In this document: piece by piece, positions 43,780 through 57,005 of the stretch
Numbering within the stretch: the first letter of the stretch is position 1
Layout of the letters: every line of letters starts with the position of its first letter
DNA from: Cyrtodaria siliqua
Taxonomy: Eukaryota; Mollusca; Bivalvia; Adapedonta; Hiatellidae
NCBI GenBank assembly: GCA_037043455.1
Contig: JAWPHD010005576.1
Location: 53,501 to 117,500 of the forward strand
Direction: 5' to 3'
Length of the DNA: 64,000 nucleotides
Position numbers and translations under genes: made by a program
Notes under the pieces: model-generated
Told to the model about the DNA's origin: nothing
The model's input: the letters and a program-made list of their open reading frames with translations, nothing else
The model's database searches: none

Positions 43780-44310
43780 AAAATACGTCTCCCCGCGCTT
43801 GCAATCGGGACTGTTATTCATTTGATCTTTGGAGATCGCAGAGCCTGATATGTATATTTTGATATCGGTGGTACATTTTCAATGTGTATGTTTTCTTACT
43901 TAAATTTCGATTCGGTGGTTCCACTACTCCGGCCGATAAAGGCTCTGGGTATTGTTTAACCACCCATAAGATATGTTGTCTTCTTTTTAATTTAGTATTT
44001 TGACTGTTATTTGTGATGCGTAGGCTTCATAACCGCTGCTCCCAACTAAATTCCATTTTGTTTATTTCGCTCTTCGGGGCATACAATTGTGTTATATACT
44101 GGGACCATACGCCGTTGGACATGGAATAATGACAGTTAAAAAGCATGTCCACCGCCATATGCATGCCATCTTCGGGATGGTTAAAATTGTGTGCTATTGA
44201 TTTTATGAATATTGAGTTCTGCTCAACCCGGGGCTAGGGGGCGAGAACGGTAGCAAGCATATTTCACTACTGTTCATGAACATTCAAGACTGCAATATTT
44301 CGTAATTAAG
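43780..44310. repeat. Dispersed repeat, second copy
   Basis: It aligns with 38040-38560 through GTCTCCCCGCGCTTGCAATC, AAAGGCTCTG, GGAATTCCATTTTG/AAATTCCATTTTG and CTGGGAC. It lacks one terminal repeat present in the first copy and carries its own insert near 43850-43940. Confidence 0.65.
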
Positions 44311-44544
44311 GCGGGACCTCATAATAGATGGGTAATTTACACACTTATTTCAATACACACGAACTACTATAAACATTTCGCATTACATGGTATTGCTTAT
44401 TTGTTTACAAAGAAAGCTGTGATATGACTTAATACAAACAAACTGTCATTGCAATATTGTTTAAAATAAGAACTATATTAATATGTGTCAAATCTGCTGT
44501 TTTATTTTTCTTTTATAGTTATTCTACTTTTATTATTAATTAAG

Positions 44545-45395
44545 GATTGTTTTTCATTTTTTGCGATGTTATCGAAGTATAACACGGCAATGATGGGTCA
44601 CAAATTGTATAAAACCGCGATGTACGGTGTACTGTAAGGGCCATGTTACCATCGCAACTTACCATCGACCATCGACCTAGGTCGATGGTCGGTGGTAAGA
44701 TGCGATGGTCGATGGTAAGATGCGATGGACCATCGACCATCGCATCTTACCATCGACCATCGCAACTTACCATCGCATCTTACCATCGACCATCGCATCT
44801 TACCATCGCATCTTACCATCGACCATCGCATCTTATCATCGACCATTGACTAAGCCATTTTTCTACGGTAATCGTGAGATCTTGATCAGCATGATAATTG
44901 ATAAGTCGATGGTCGATAGTCGATGGTAAGATGCGATGGTCGACGGTAAGATGCGATGGTCGATGGTAAGATGCGATGGTAAGATGCGATGGTCGATGGT
45001 AAGATGCGATGGTAAGATGTGATGGTCGATGGTAAGATGCGATGGTAAGATGCGATGGTCGATGGTAAGATGCGATGGTCGATGGTCCATCGCATCTTAC
45101 CATCGACCATCGCATCTTACCATCGCATCTTACCATCGACCATCGCATCTTACCATCGCATCTTACCATCGACCATCGCATCTTACCATCGACCATCGCA
45201 TCTTACTATCGGATCTTACCATCGACCATCGCATCTTACCATCGAGCATCGACCTAGGTCGATGGTAAGATGCGATGTTAACATGGCCCTAACAGTACAC
45301 CGTAGCGTAGCGCAGCGAAGCGGTTTTATACAACATTTGTGACCCATCATCGACGTGTTATACTACGATAACATCGCAAAAAATGAAAAACAATC
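44545..45395. mobile_element. 851-bp foldback element with palindromic minisatellite core
   Basis: The terminal inverted repeats are about 145 bp: GATTGTTTTTCATTTTTTGC at 44545 and its inverse ending at 45395, continuing through GATGTTATCG, ATGATGGGTCACAAAT, GTATAAAACCGC and AGGGCCATGTTA. The core is built of CATCGCATCTTAC and CGACCATCG units: inverted orientation at 44911-45085, direct at 44700-44850 and 45086-45265. A ~60-bp unique centre is near 44855. No coding capacity and no clear target duplication. Confidence 0.85.
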
Positions 45396-46446
45396 ATTAT
45401 AATTACAAACTTATACAGTATGTATCAATGATAATCCTTGCTAAGTGACAGTCGATTTTTATTTCACACGCCCCAGTAAGCTCTGAATTAAATTTATTTC
45501 AGTTGAACCGATGAGCCAAACCACACATTTCCAAATAGATCTAGGCCTAGATTTTTATGTTTCCTAAAAGAAATGTTTCTAGTGGCGTGGCTGCTTTTAG
45601 GCACTGCAAACCCCGACCGAAAACCTTTTCCCTGATAGGATATGCTCTTTTTATCCCCAAAAGTGTCTCCCAAAACTCGTCATCGGTTCCCCAGGCAATA
45701 ACTGCATGACATTAACCGAACCAGACCAAAACTGTGTTACGCACATTAACATATGCGGTCAATCATGTATACCAAATTTCGAACCAAAATCTTTAAAACA
45801 GTTGAAGTAGATTGCTCCGCAATATGGGTTAAGTAAAATAAAGTGACTTCAGATTAGTCCAAAGGCAATAACTCGGCAAGGCATGAACTGAGCCGCACCA
45901 TATTTATGTCACGCACACCTCCACTTTATGTCGATTGTGTATTCCAAGTTTGAAAACAATACCTCGAAAACTGTTGAAGTAGTTCGCTCCACAATATTGT
46001 TTATACTAAATACAGTGTTTTGACACATCTACACTTGATGATAACCATGTATATCAAGTTTCAATTCAATATCTATAGAAATGTAGAATTATATCGCTCC
46101 ACAAAATTGCTGCAACAGATATACAGACCAACTGACCGACCGACCGACCGACCAACAGACCGCCCGCCATGGTGACTCAAGGATACCCTCTCTCAAACTT
46201 CGTTTGTGGGGGTAAACAATCAAGTGTTTCTGCATTTTGTTCTAGGAAAGGTCAGTTTACCCCGAATTTAACAATCACATTTCTAGACTTAAGTCTTATT
46301 TAACTGTTATTTCGAAAGCTCCTTTAAACGGATATGTAATCTGATGTCACTACCTAGATTAATTAATTTCATCCCAGTCTTCACCACACTGACCCATAAA
46401 ATGAATATTGCAATAACTTATAATAATAATAGATTAAATTATTTTA
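45396..46446. repeat. Diverged ~165-bp tandem repeat with a (GACC)n end
   Basis: Three loosely similar units lie at about 45690-46110 (GGCAATAACT, ATGTATACCAA/GTGTATTCCAA/ATGTATATCAA, GTTGAAGTAG and TCGCTCCACAA). They are followed by ACTGACCGACCGACCGACC near 46130. The flanks show nothing recognisable. Confidence 0.5.
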
Positions 46447-46448
46447 GA

Positions 46449-47771
46449 CAGTGTTCGAAATAAGGATCTGCCCGCTTGCCCGTGAGAGCTAAACATGCTT
46501 CGGGCAAGTTGCTCGCCAAAGTAACATTCCCGGCGGGCAAGCTCCGAAAATCTCGATCTGTTTGGGCCCTTTTTGGTATATAGTTTCTTTCCGTTCAATT
46601 TCCATTGAATTTTATTGTAAATATGTTATCGCGATTCTGACTGGTTATTAAATTTACCTTGTCCAATCGTATACAGTTTTGCATAGGCTCTATTATCGAA
46701 ATGGCAGATTTTTGCCAATCAATATAGGCTGCCCCAAAAAAAGAAAAAAAGCGCATCCGATATGAGAAGGAAGATAGGGACACTGTGTCTTTCTTCCGAA
46801 ATGGTCAAACGAGTTTGTTTGGCTAGGACATGATTCTTTAAAGGGCACGACAAGTGCCGTGTGTTCGGCTTATCCTAGCGATGACAATACATTCTAGAAT
46901 GCGCATGCCCAGTTTATATCTGTAAATAGGTCATAAATATAGACCCTAATTTATCATTAAATTAAAGTGCCATTTTATTTTTAAGCAATCGAAAGTTAAG
47001 GATTAAACATCGTTTTTGTAATGTCTACCAAGAATATCACTGTCAGTACATTTAAGAAGCCAAATATCAGACTCCAGTTTTGTCGATCTCTATGAATTCA
47101 TCAGATGTGCGCCGCCATTTTTTGATTCACTGTACCATGGTGGTCCACTTGCATATTTTATTTTAGACCAATCAGAAGACATATTTCCATGTTATGGGCA
47201 CGAGTATCAAGGTTAAAAGTGATGTAATATGAATATATAATTAGATGTGTGATTTGAGGTATCCAGGGGGTATTTCGACTCATTAAAAAATAGCAATCTT
47301 CAACATCGTTAAAAACAATGATGTACAAGTGGATGAAGGTCAATGGAGGTTCATGTACCTCTATTAGGCCTTCTTTTGTGTTATGAAATGATTTTCCAGG
47401 TCCTAGAGTGGAGCGCTTTTGCCAATGAATTGTTAGATGTGTGCGCTGTGCCAGAATTATGAGATTAACTCAATAAACATTGTGTTGAACTGTTCACATA
47501 AATATGAGAGTTCAAGTTTTCATTATAAAACATCTTAGAGGGTAATGATCACTGTGTTTAAGAAATGTTCAAAATGGCTATTTTAAAGAATCTTGTATTT
47601 TGAGTAAATCGAAAATTCTATGAAAAATCTATGTTAATAATATATATATATATGTCAAACTGCCTATAAAATGTTCAAATTGGTTAGGGCAACTTGAAGT
47701 CTATGAGGGCAAGTTGTTGTTTAGTTGAACTTGCCACAGGGAGTTCTGTCAAAAAGATAAGTCGCACACTG
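46449..47771. mobile_element. Possible hAT-like element, ends only
   Basis: ACAGTGTTCGAAATAAGGAT at 46449 and the inverse of ATAAGTCGCACACTGT ending 47771 form imperfect inverted ends. Both are followed inward by sequence rich in GGGCAAGTTG-like motifs (46503, 47699). A CAGTG start is usual for hAT elements. I found no matching 8-bp flanks and no transposase, so the call is tentative. Confidence 0.35.
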
Positions 47772-50228
47772 TTAAGATATTATATTTTGTAACTGCTAGC
47801 GCAATAGTAGGCGAACTCGATGACCTCGTGTAGATTCACAGTATGCCATGTGGAAAAATACTCCAGACAAAACGCCACATGGCATAGTGCGTATCTAATT
47901 AAACAAACAACATTTACGAACACAATAAATTGCATAAATCAAACAAAACAATTAAATTATCAAGAAAATACTTTTTATTCATTCTACTATTTCAAGTTCT
48001 GCAATTTAACAGAGTTTTGAATACGTTTTCAAATGTCCACGTAAAATTGTTTTTCCACAGATTTCGGCTGTTTTATGTTTTATTACACGACATATGATAT
48101 ATATAGTTTTATCAAGTTGTTTTATATTGATAAACGAGTTTTTGTTACCCTAATCTCAAAATGAACAGAGCACTGCTGCACTTTGCCATATGAAAAAGTA
48201 CACATGTAGCACTGCGTTACACCTTGCGACGCAGTATGCCATACAAACTGCTGCAGTGAGCCATATTATAAATGGCATATGCATAGTGCAGCAATATGGC
48301 ATACTTTGTTTTCACAAAGCATTACACTACCCCCACCCCAATTTGCTGTTCATTTTTGAGTGTCTCTAAGTTCTTTAAATAAAGTTAGTTTTTTTCATCC
48401 GTTCATAGGGTTGTACGCCAAAAGGCTATAATGGAGGGAGGCTATTGGAAATGCAATAGTGGTATATGACATATGTCTCTGCTATTGTATAAAATGATGT
48501 AAAGGTCAGCAGCTCGCGCTTGTGTGTTTCAAAAGTGACATGCGCAATGGAGATTCGAACGCTAGTGCGGATCCAGCCCCGCTACCTACCACCCACCGAC
48601 CACCCCCCCCCCCCCCCCCCCCCCACCCACCCTCCACAACCACACGCACCCTCCGTTATTAAAGCAAGATAATGGATATTAAATAGCATTTAAAACGTTA
48701 CACATATATGCTCGACACTTTTCTAAAGTTGTGCCCCTTATTTAAAATCCTGGATCCGCTACTATTGTAATAACTAATGTGCAGGTATCGGATATCCGTA
48801 CACTTTTAATTATTGCATAGTTTGCTTTATAATTCTCTACACTTTTTATTAGACTACGTTAATATACAGTGGGTTCGGGTATACAATCACATGGGTTAAA
48901 CGCCCACATTCAAAATGAAAGGAACAGTATACTTAGTTTCTGATTTAGATTTTCTTCCGCTGTATGATAGCAACATTTCTGAAATTATTGTTATATAAAT
49001 GGGATTTTTTAATAGCTTATTTTGCATCAATATTACATTATTTCATGGTATCCCTAGAAGTGCCAAACGTTAACAAGCGAACTTGTTTGATAATTACATT
49101 TTAACCTTTGTCTTTAAAATGTGTTGTAACAGCAACTATTTATATCGCAGTTTATTGTGACAGTATGAATTTTTCGTTTCAAAAACATACTTCATTCGGT
49201 CAGTAAAGAATCGTTTTTATCCTGAGAGGTGTTACACTTAGTGATATATTTTGCATGGAAGAATGCACCAAATTATTTCATCGCTACATAAATGTGTGCT
49301 TTTATGATATATATTCAAACCTGGAAAATGTTAAAATAATCTAAAATACACATAATGAGAAAATTGAATTTAAACAGAAAATGATTCTTTACTACCAATG
49401 ATGCTATACATCCCAATGCACTGTACGACACTCATCTGTACCTTTTGAGGAATTACTGAATACAAGTGCAACCTTTTATAATATATCGTATTACGCCGAG
49501 TGATGTTCAATGTTTGCGCCATATGATGTTTAAAACTATCAATAGATAATTTAAAAATATAAACATTTTTCTAATCAAAACGATGGCGTTATTTTTCCTT
49601 AATCTGAAAATAAAATCAATCACAACTTCGTACAGAACAGTTCATAGTTTTATAGTTTATTAAAGTCTCGTCATAGTACAATAGTATATACAATAAAACA
49701 TTACACATGATTTTAACTATGCCATTCTAAAAGAATTACAAGAGACTATATGCAATTAAATTTCACATTCACAACAATAAAACAATATGATAGACAATTA
49801 ACTTATTCGATTTGTCCTGGATATGTTGCACCAGCCGTGTCGCACATCAGACTCACTACTGAAGCAATACCCCCAAAGGGATCAATCGCATAGGCTTTTA
49901 TATATATATTTCAACCATGGTTATATTAGATAGGGTAGTCCCACGCTTAATACACCATAAAAGACATATACTTGGATTTCTAAAATTATCATTGTAGATG
50001 CATTATAAATGCATTATATGCATTCAGTATATGTGCATACAAATTTAGTTTTTATTTATAGTTAAAACATAGTTAAACCACAGCAAACAAAACATGTATT
50101 AAAAAAATTATATATTTATGTAAATAATAGGTATATTATATACCCTGAATTGTAAAACAGACAACATGCTTTATAATTTTCACAGAACTGCTATTTACTA
50201 TGTATATAAAACGGCATTCCGTTTTTAA
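47772..50228. other. Gene-poor spacer upstream of gene C
   Basis: AT-rich. It includes a (C)22-like run near 48603-48625 and repeated CCATATG/ATGGCATA words at 48170-48310. No exon, RNA gene or bounded element was recognised. Confidence 0.4.
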
Positions 50229-50574
50229 AGGGAGTACATCAGGCTTTTCAAAAGGGTTTAGGAGTCCGACTAAAATTGACAAATAATGATATTTTCTATT
50301 TTAAAGCGCCTAAACATAATGAATGATGCTAAAAATGATCCCTTAGTTACAAGGAAATTCATTCTGTACAGTAATACGTGCTATCCTAGGTTACGCACCA
50401 GGGTTAATTTCAGCAGTTTATGCCTGATTCCGTCCTAGCTATATGGTGTATTCGAAGTTTAAACCTTAACAATATGGTTCGAACATCATATTTTGATGGA
50501 TATAAGTGTTTTATCATGAATTGGAACATTTTTATAATTTAACATATTTCCAGAAAAATCCTGATGTACTCCCT
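50229..50574. mobile_element. 346-bp MITE flanked by TTAA (piggyBac-like)
   Basis: The left end AGGGAGTACATCAGG and the right end CCTGATGTACTCCCT are perfect inverted copies, flanked by TTAA on both sides (50225-50228, 50575-50578). No coding capacity. It abuts the minus-strand retroelement remnant. Confidence 0.85.
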
Positions 50575-50579
50575 TTAAA

Positions 50580-50940
50580 GAATGTTAAAACAGGTTTTGG
50601 CACATAATCGAATCATCTACTTATTGGAAAACGTGTAAATCATTTTATCCATATCGTTTAAATTTACAAAATCCGGACCAAAAAGAATATGCCTTGTCTA
50701 ACAAGACCTTTCTGATGTCAACATACATGCTACACTTTAAAATAGCATGTTTTTCATCCTCAACCTCTTGAACACAAAAGGGACAAAAGCGTTGACTTTC
50801 TCGTAGATTTTCATATCGACAGTTTCAATTCTTAAGGGTGCGACCCCACTTCTAAATTTAGCAAATGCAGACCTGTGCTTTAATATTAGTATTAGTGTAC
50901 AATAAGGTTCAACAATATATTCAGATTTAAACAATCTATA
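50580..50940 (-). mobile_element. LINE-type retroelement C-terminal remnant
   Basis: The minus strand reads KHRSAFAKFRSGVAPLRIET, then a degenerate cysteine/His region, then (in another frame) LLDKAYSFW-like and RLCAKTCFNIL segments. This pattern is familiar from the C-terminal zinc-binding region of LINE-type polyproteins in marine invertebrates. It is short and frameshifted. Confidence 0.5.
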
Positions 50941-51471
50941 TAATCATAAGACGTATATAATGATAAAGTATGAAATTAACAACCATTTCACATAATATAA
51001 AAGCATGTGTTTGACTGAAATATCAAAATACAAAAAAATGACAAAAATATAATTTCACGCTAAACAATGTTGGTTTATTACTCCTTTATAAAAGTGTTAT
51101 TTAAAGGATAATAACAATTTAGAATTAAACATTTAAAATATACCTGTGTTACAATTTCTATTTTCTATTACAGTATTTATATGTCTATTTTGAATGATTA
51201 ATTTAACAACAATTATTTTATACTGAATACTGAAATACAAAGAATGTTATTGATTAAAGCACACGGTTATGCTATGCTATGACACACATAATTACAAGGT
51301 GACATTGTGTGCAGTATTTTGAAAAACACGTAATAACTGTGTATATATCCACTGCTACCGATAAACAGTGTTATCCTTGACCCCTACTGATATTCGACAA
51401 TAATAATATTTAGGAAATACAAACCTTAAATTAAAATTTCTTGTGTGTGTGTGATATAAACGAAAAGGAAA

Positions 51472-51523
51472 ATGCAACTATTTGTACTTGTATTCGTTGT
51501 TGTGGTTTACGATTTGATGATAT
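51472..51523 (+). CDS. Gene C exon 1: signal peptide
   Basis: ATG at 51472 opens MQLFVLVFVVVVYDLMI plus one base, then donor T|GTAAGTAG, a near-consensus splice site. The residues form a hydrophobic signal core, and the phase 1 exit matches the lectin-like exon at 61539, creating Cys-Glu-Cys at the join. The same layout (short signal exon, long first intron, lectin-like exon) holds in gene B. The assignment depends on this agreement of phase, order and composition. Confidence 0.65.
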
Positions 51524-51689
51524 GTAAGTAGACATTAAACTAAAATGTTTCTTTTTATAACATAACGCAAAATATCACATGGATATTTTTTTTTTATATA
51601 TATTCAGTTTAAACGAAAATAAAAATGTAACTAAAGAACATTTTGTTTGATTCTAATTATCAATAACACCTAATTATATTCAACATTAA

Positions 51690-54600
51690 TATTGTAGTAC
51701 AGTATAGTCACCATTAGTATTGTAGTACAGTATAGTCATTATTAGTATTGTTGTACATTATAGTCGTCATTAGTATTGCAGTACAGTATAGTCATCATTA
51801 GTATTGTAGTACAGTATAGTACAGTATAGTCATCATTAGTATTGTAGTACAGTATAGTCATCATTAGTATTGTTGTACATTATAGTCGTCATTAGTATTG
51901 CAGTACAGTATAGTCATCATTAGTATTGCAGTACAGTATAGTACAGTATAGTCATCATTAGTATTGTAGTACAGTATAGTCATCATTAGTATTGTTGTAC
52001 ATTATAGTCGTCATTAGTATTGCAGTACAGTATAGTCACCATTAGTATTGCAGTACAGTATAGTCATCATTAGTATTGTTGTACATTATAGTCGTCATTA
52101 GTATTGCAGTACAGTATAGTCATCATTAGTATTGCAGTACAGTATAGTACAGTATAGTCACCATTAGTATTGTAGTACAGTATAGTCATCATTAGTATTG
52201 TTGTACATTATAGTCGTCATTAGTATTGCAGTAGAGTATTGTACAGTATAGTCATCATTAGTATGTTAGTACAGTATAGTCATCATTAGCATTGTTGTAC
52301 ATTATAGTCGTCATTAGTATTGCAGTACAGTATAGTCATCATTAGTATTGTAGTACAGTATAGTCGTCATTAGTATTGCAGTACAGTATAGTACAGTATA
52401 GTCATCATTAGTTTTGTAGTACAGTATAGTCATCATTAGTATTGTTGTACATTATAGTCGTCATTAGTATTGCAGTACAGTATAGTACAGTATAGTCATC
52501 ATTAGTATTGTAGTACAGTATAGTCGTCATTAGTATTGTTGTACTGTGGAGTCATCAGTAGTATTGTAGTACAGTATAGTCATCATAAATATTGTTGTAC
52601 AGTATTGTCGTCATTAGTATTGTAGTAGAGTATAGTTATAATTATTTTTGTAGTACAGTATAGTCATCATTAGTATTGCTGTACAGTAGAGTCATCATTA
52701 GTATTGCTGTACAGTAGAGTCATAATTAGTATTGATGTAAGTAGAGTCATCATTATTATTGTTGTATAGTATAGTCATCATTAGTATTGCAGTACAGTAT
52801 AGTAGTAATTAGTATTGTAGTACAGTAGAGTCATAATTAGTATTGCTGCATGGTAGAGTCATCATTAGTGTTGTTGTACTGTAGAGTCATCATTAATACT
52901 GTTGTACAGTAGAGTCCTCATTAGTATTGTTGTACAGTAGAGTCATAATTAGTATTGCTGTACAGTAAAATCATCATTAGTATGGCTGTACTGTAGAGTC
53001 ATCGTTAGTATATTTGTACAGTAGAGTCATGATTAGTATTGTTGTACTGTAAAGTCATCATTATTACTGTTGTACTGTAGAGTCATCGTGAGTATTGCTG
53101 TACAGTAGAGTCATAATTAGTATTGTTGTACAGTAGAGTCATAATTAGTATTATCGTAAAGTAGAGTCATAATTAGTATTCCTGTACAGAAGTGTCATCA
53201 ATAGTATTGCTGTACAGTAGAGTCTTCATTAGTATTGTTGTACAGTATAGTCGTCATTAGTATTGCTGTACAGTAGAGTCGTCTTTTGTATTGTTGTACA
53301 ATAGAGTCGTCATTTGTATTGTTGTACAATAGAGTCATCATTAGTATTGCTGTACAGTAGAGTCGTCATTAGTATTGCTGTATTGTAAAGTCGTCGTTAG
53401 TATTGCTGTACAGTAGAGTCGTCGTTAGTATTGCTGTACAGTAGAGTCGTCATTTGTATTGCTGTACAGTAGAGTCGTCGTTAGTATTGCTGTACAGTAG
53501 AGTCGTCGTTAGTATTGCTGTACAGTAGAGTCGTCATTTGTATTGCTGTACAGTAGAGTCGTCATTAGTATTGCTGTACAGTAGAGTCGTCATTTGTATT
53601 GTTGTACAGTAGACTCGTCATTAGTATTGTTGTACAGTAGAGTCGTCATTTATTTAATAATATTGCTGTACAGTAGTGTCATCATTGGTATTGCTGTATA
53701 GTAGAGTCGTCATTAGTATTGTTGTACAGTAAAGTTGTCATTTGTATTGTTGTATAGTAGAGTCGTCATTAGTATTGTTGTACAGTAGAGTTGTCATTTG
53801 TATTGTTGTATAGTAGAGTCGTCATTAGTATTGTTGTACAGTAGAATTGTCATTTGTATTGTTGTATAGTATAGTCTTCATAAGTATTGCTGTACAGTAG
53901 TGTCATCATTGGTATTGCTGTACAGTAGAGTCGTCATTAGTATTGCTGTACAGTAGAGTTGTCAGTTGTATTGTTGTATAGTAGAGTCTTCATTAGTATT
54001 GCTGTACAGTAGAGTCGTCATTTATTTAATAATATTGCTGTACAGAAGTGTCATCATTGGTATTGCTGTACAGTAGAGTCATCATTAGTATTGTTGTATA
54101 GAAGAGCCGTCATTAGTATTGCTGTACAGTAGAGTCATCATTAGTATTGTTGTACTGTAAAGTCATCGTTAGTATTGCTGTACAGTAGAGTTGTCATTAG
54201 TACTGTTGTACAGTAGAGTCATCATTAGTATTGCTGTAGAGTAGAGTCCTCATTAGTATTGTTGTACAGTAGAGTCATCGTTTGTATTGTTGTACAGTAG
54301 AGTCATCGTTAGTATTGTTGTACTGTAGAGTCATCGTTATTATTGCTGTACAGTAGAGTCCTCGTTAGTATTGTTGTACAGTAGAGTCATCGTTAGTATT
54401 GCTGTACTGTAGAGTCATCGCTAGTATTGCTGTACAGTAGAGTCCTCATTAGTATTGTTGTACAGTAGAGTCATCGTTAGTATTGCTGTACAGTAGAGTC
54501 ATCGTTTGTATTGTTGGACAGTAGAGTCATCGTTAGTATTGTTGTACTGTAGAGTCATCGTTATTATTGCTGTACAGTAGAGTCATCGTTAGTATTGTTG

Positions 54601-57005
54601 TACTGTAGAGTCATCGTTATTATTGCTGTATAGTAGAGTCATCATTAGTATTGTTGTACTGTAAAGTCATCGTTAGTATTGCTGTACAGTAGAGTTGTCA
54701 TTAGTACTGTTGTACAGTAGAGTCATCATTAGTATTGCTGTACAGTAGAGTCCTCATTAGTATTGTTGTACAGTAGAGTCATCGTTTGTATTGTTGTACA
54801 GTAGAGTCATCGTTAGTATTGTTGTACTGTAGAGTCATCGTTATTATTGCTTTACAGTAGAGTCCTCATTAGTATTGTTGTACAGTAGAGTCATCGTTAT
54901 TATTGCTGTACAGTAGAGTCATCGTTAGTATTGCTGTACAGTAGAGTCATCGTTAGTACTGTTGTACAGTAGAGTCATCGTTAGTATTGTTGTACAGTAG
55001 AGTCCACGTTAGTATTGTTGTACTGTAGAGTCATTGTTATTATTGCTGTACAGTAGTGTCCTCATTAGTATTGCTGTACAGTAATCAACATTAGTATTGT
55101 TGTACTGTAGAGTCCTCATTAGTACTGGTGTACTGTAGAGTCATTGTTAGTATTGTAGTACAGTATAGTCATCATTAGTACTGTTGTACAGTAATCAACA
55201 TTAGTATTGTTGTACTGTAGAGTACTCATTAGTACTGGTGTACTGTAGAGTCATCGTTAGTATTGTAGTACAGTATAGTCCTCATTTGTACTGGTGTACA
55301 GTAGAGTCATCATTAGTACTGTTGTACAGTAATCAACATTAGTATTGCTGTACAGTAGAGTCCTCATTAGTACTGGTGTACTGTAGAGTCATCGTTAGTA
55401 TTGTAGTACAGTATAGTCCTCATTTGTACTGGTGTACAGTAGAGTCATCATTAGTACTGTTGTACAGTTATCAACATTAGTATTGTTGTACAGTAGAGTC
55501 ATCCTTAGTATTGTTATACTGTAGAGTCTTCATTAGTACTGTTGTACAGTAGTGTCATCATTAGTATTGTTGTACTGTAGAGTCATCATTAGTATTGTTG
55601 TACTGTAAAGTCATCGTTATTGTTGCTGTACTGTAGAGTCCTCATTAGTATTGCTGTACAGTAGAGTCATCGTTAGTATTGTTGTACTGTAGAGTCCTCG
55701 TTAGTATTGCTGTACTGTAGAGTCTTCGTTAGTATTGCTGTACAGTAGAGTCATCGTTAGTATTGTTGTACTGTAGAGTCATCTTTAGTATTGATGTACT
55801 GTAGAGTCATCGTTATTATTGCTGTACTGTAGAGTCCTCATTAGTATTGTTGTACAGTAGAGTCATCAGTAGTATTGCTGTACTGTAGAGTCATCATTAG
55901 TATTGCTGTACAGTAGAGTCATCATTAGTACTGTTGTACTGTAGATTCATCATTAGTACTGGTGTACAGTAGACTCATCGTTAGTACTGGTGTACAGTAG
56001 AGTCATCGTTAGTACTGTTGTACAGTTGAGTCGTCATTAGTACTGGTGTACAGTAGACTCATCGTTAGTACTGGTGTACAGTAGAGTCATCATTAGTACT
56101 GTTGTACAGTAGAGTCGTCGTGAGTACTGTTGTACAGTAGAATCATCGTTAGTACTGTTGTACAGTAGAGTCATCGTTAGTACTGTTGTACAGTAGAGTC
56201 ATTGTTAGTACGGTTGTACAGTAGAGTCATTATTAGTACTGTTGTACAGTAGAGTCATTATTAGTACTGTTGTACAGTAGAGTCATCATTAGTACGGTTG
56301 TACAGTAGAGTCATCATTAGTACGGTTGTACAGTAGAGTCATCATTAGTACTGTTGTACAGTAGAGTCATCATTAGTACGGTTGTACAGTAGAGTCATTA
56401 TTAGTACTGTTGTACAGTAGAGTCATCATTAGTACTGTTGTACAGTAGAGTCATCATTATTACTGTTGTACAGTAGAGTCATCGTTAGTACTGTTGTACA
56501 GTAGAGTCATCATTAGTACTGTTGTACAGTAGAGTCATCATTAGTACTGTTGTACAGTAGAGTCATCGTTAGTATTGCTGTACAGTAGAGTCATCGTTAG
56601 TATTGTTGTACAGTAGAGTCATAGTTAGTATTGCTGTACAGTAATCAATATTAGTGTTGTTTTACAGTAGAGTCATCATTAGTATTGTTGTACTGTAGAG
56701 TCATCATTAGTATTGTAGTACTGTAGAGTCCTCATTATTATTGTTGTACTGTAGAGTCCTCATTAGTGTTGTTGTACAGTAGAATCATCATTAGTACTGT
56801 TGTACGGTAGAGTCATCATTAGTATTGTTGTACAGTAGAGTCATCGTTAGTATTGCTGTACAGTAATCAATATTAGTATTGTTGTACAGTAGAGTCATCA
56901 TTAGTATTGTAGTACTGTAGAGTCCTCATTCGTATTGTTGTACTGTAGAGTCCTCATTAGTATTGTTGTACTGTAGAGTCCTCATTAGTATTGCTTACAC
57001 TAATT
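51690..57005. repeat. 5.3-kb satellite of 28-bp units inside gene C intron 1
   Basis: About 190 copies of AGTATTGCTGTACAGTAGAG plus TCATCATT. The left ~900 bp use the variant TACAGTATAGT and show a higher-order block that repeats every ~150 bp, with an 11-bp internal duplication (AGTATAGTACAGTATAGT). The rest uses TACAGTAGAGT, with patches of TACTGTTG or TACGGTTG that are locally homogeneous near 55950-56560. Each unit centres on GTAC. No gene. Confidence 0.95.

Larger units (their letters stand above)
42400..44530. repeat. Duplicated 3' flank of gene B, second copy interrupted
   Basis: 42400-42540 resembles 43600-43735 (shared ATTATCACGATATAG/TTATCACGATATAG and CATGTTGTTTAT). 42610-42740 resembles 44395-44530 (AAAGCTCTGCTTTGACTT versus AAAGCTGTGATATGACTT, and ATTCTACTTTTATTATT). 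In the second copy the two parts are separated by the dispersed repeat at 43780-44310. Identity is moderate, so the duplication is old. Confidence 0.55.

Noticed and set aside
44540..45342. Overlapping open frames with DHRILPST and MVDGKMRW repeats
   Set aside because: They are products of the CATCGCATCTTAC minisatellite in the foldback element, and equal frames exist on both strands.
20955..57005. Regular short repeats that could suggest CRISPR arrays (29-bp at 20955, 28-bp at 51690)
   Set aside because: The units are contiguous without unique spacers, there are no cas genes, and the genome is clearly animal with spliced genes.
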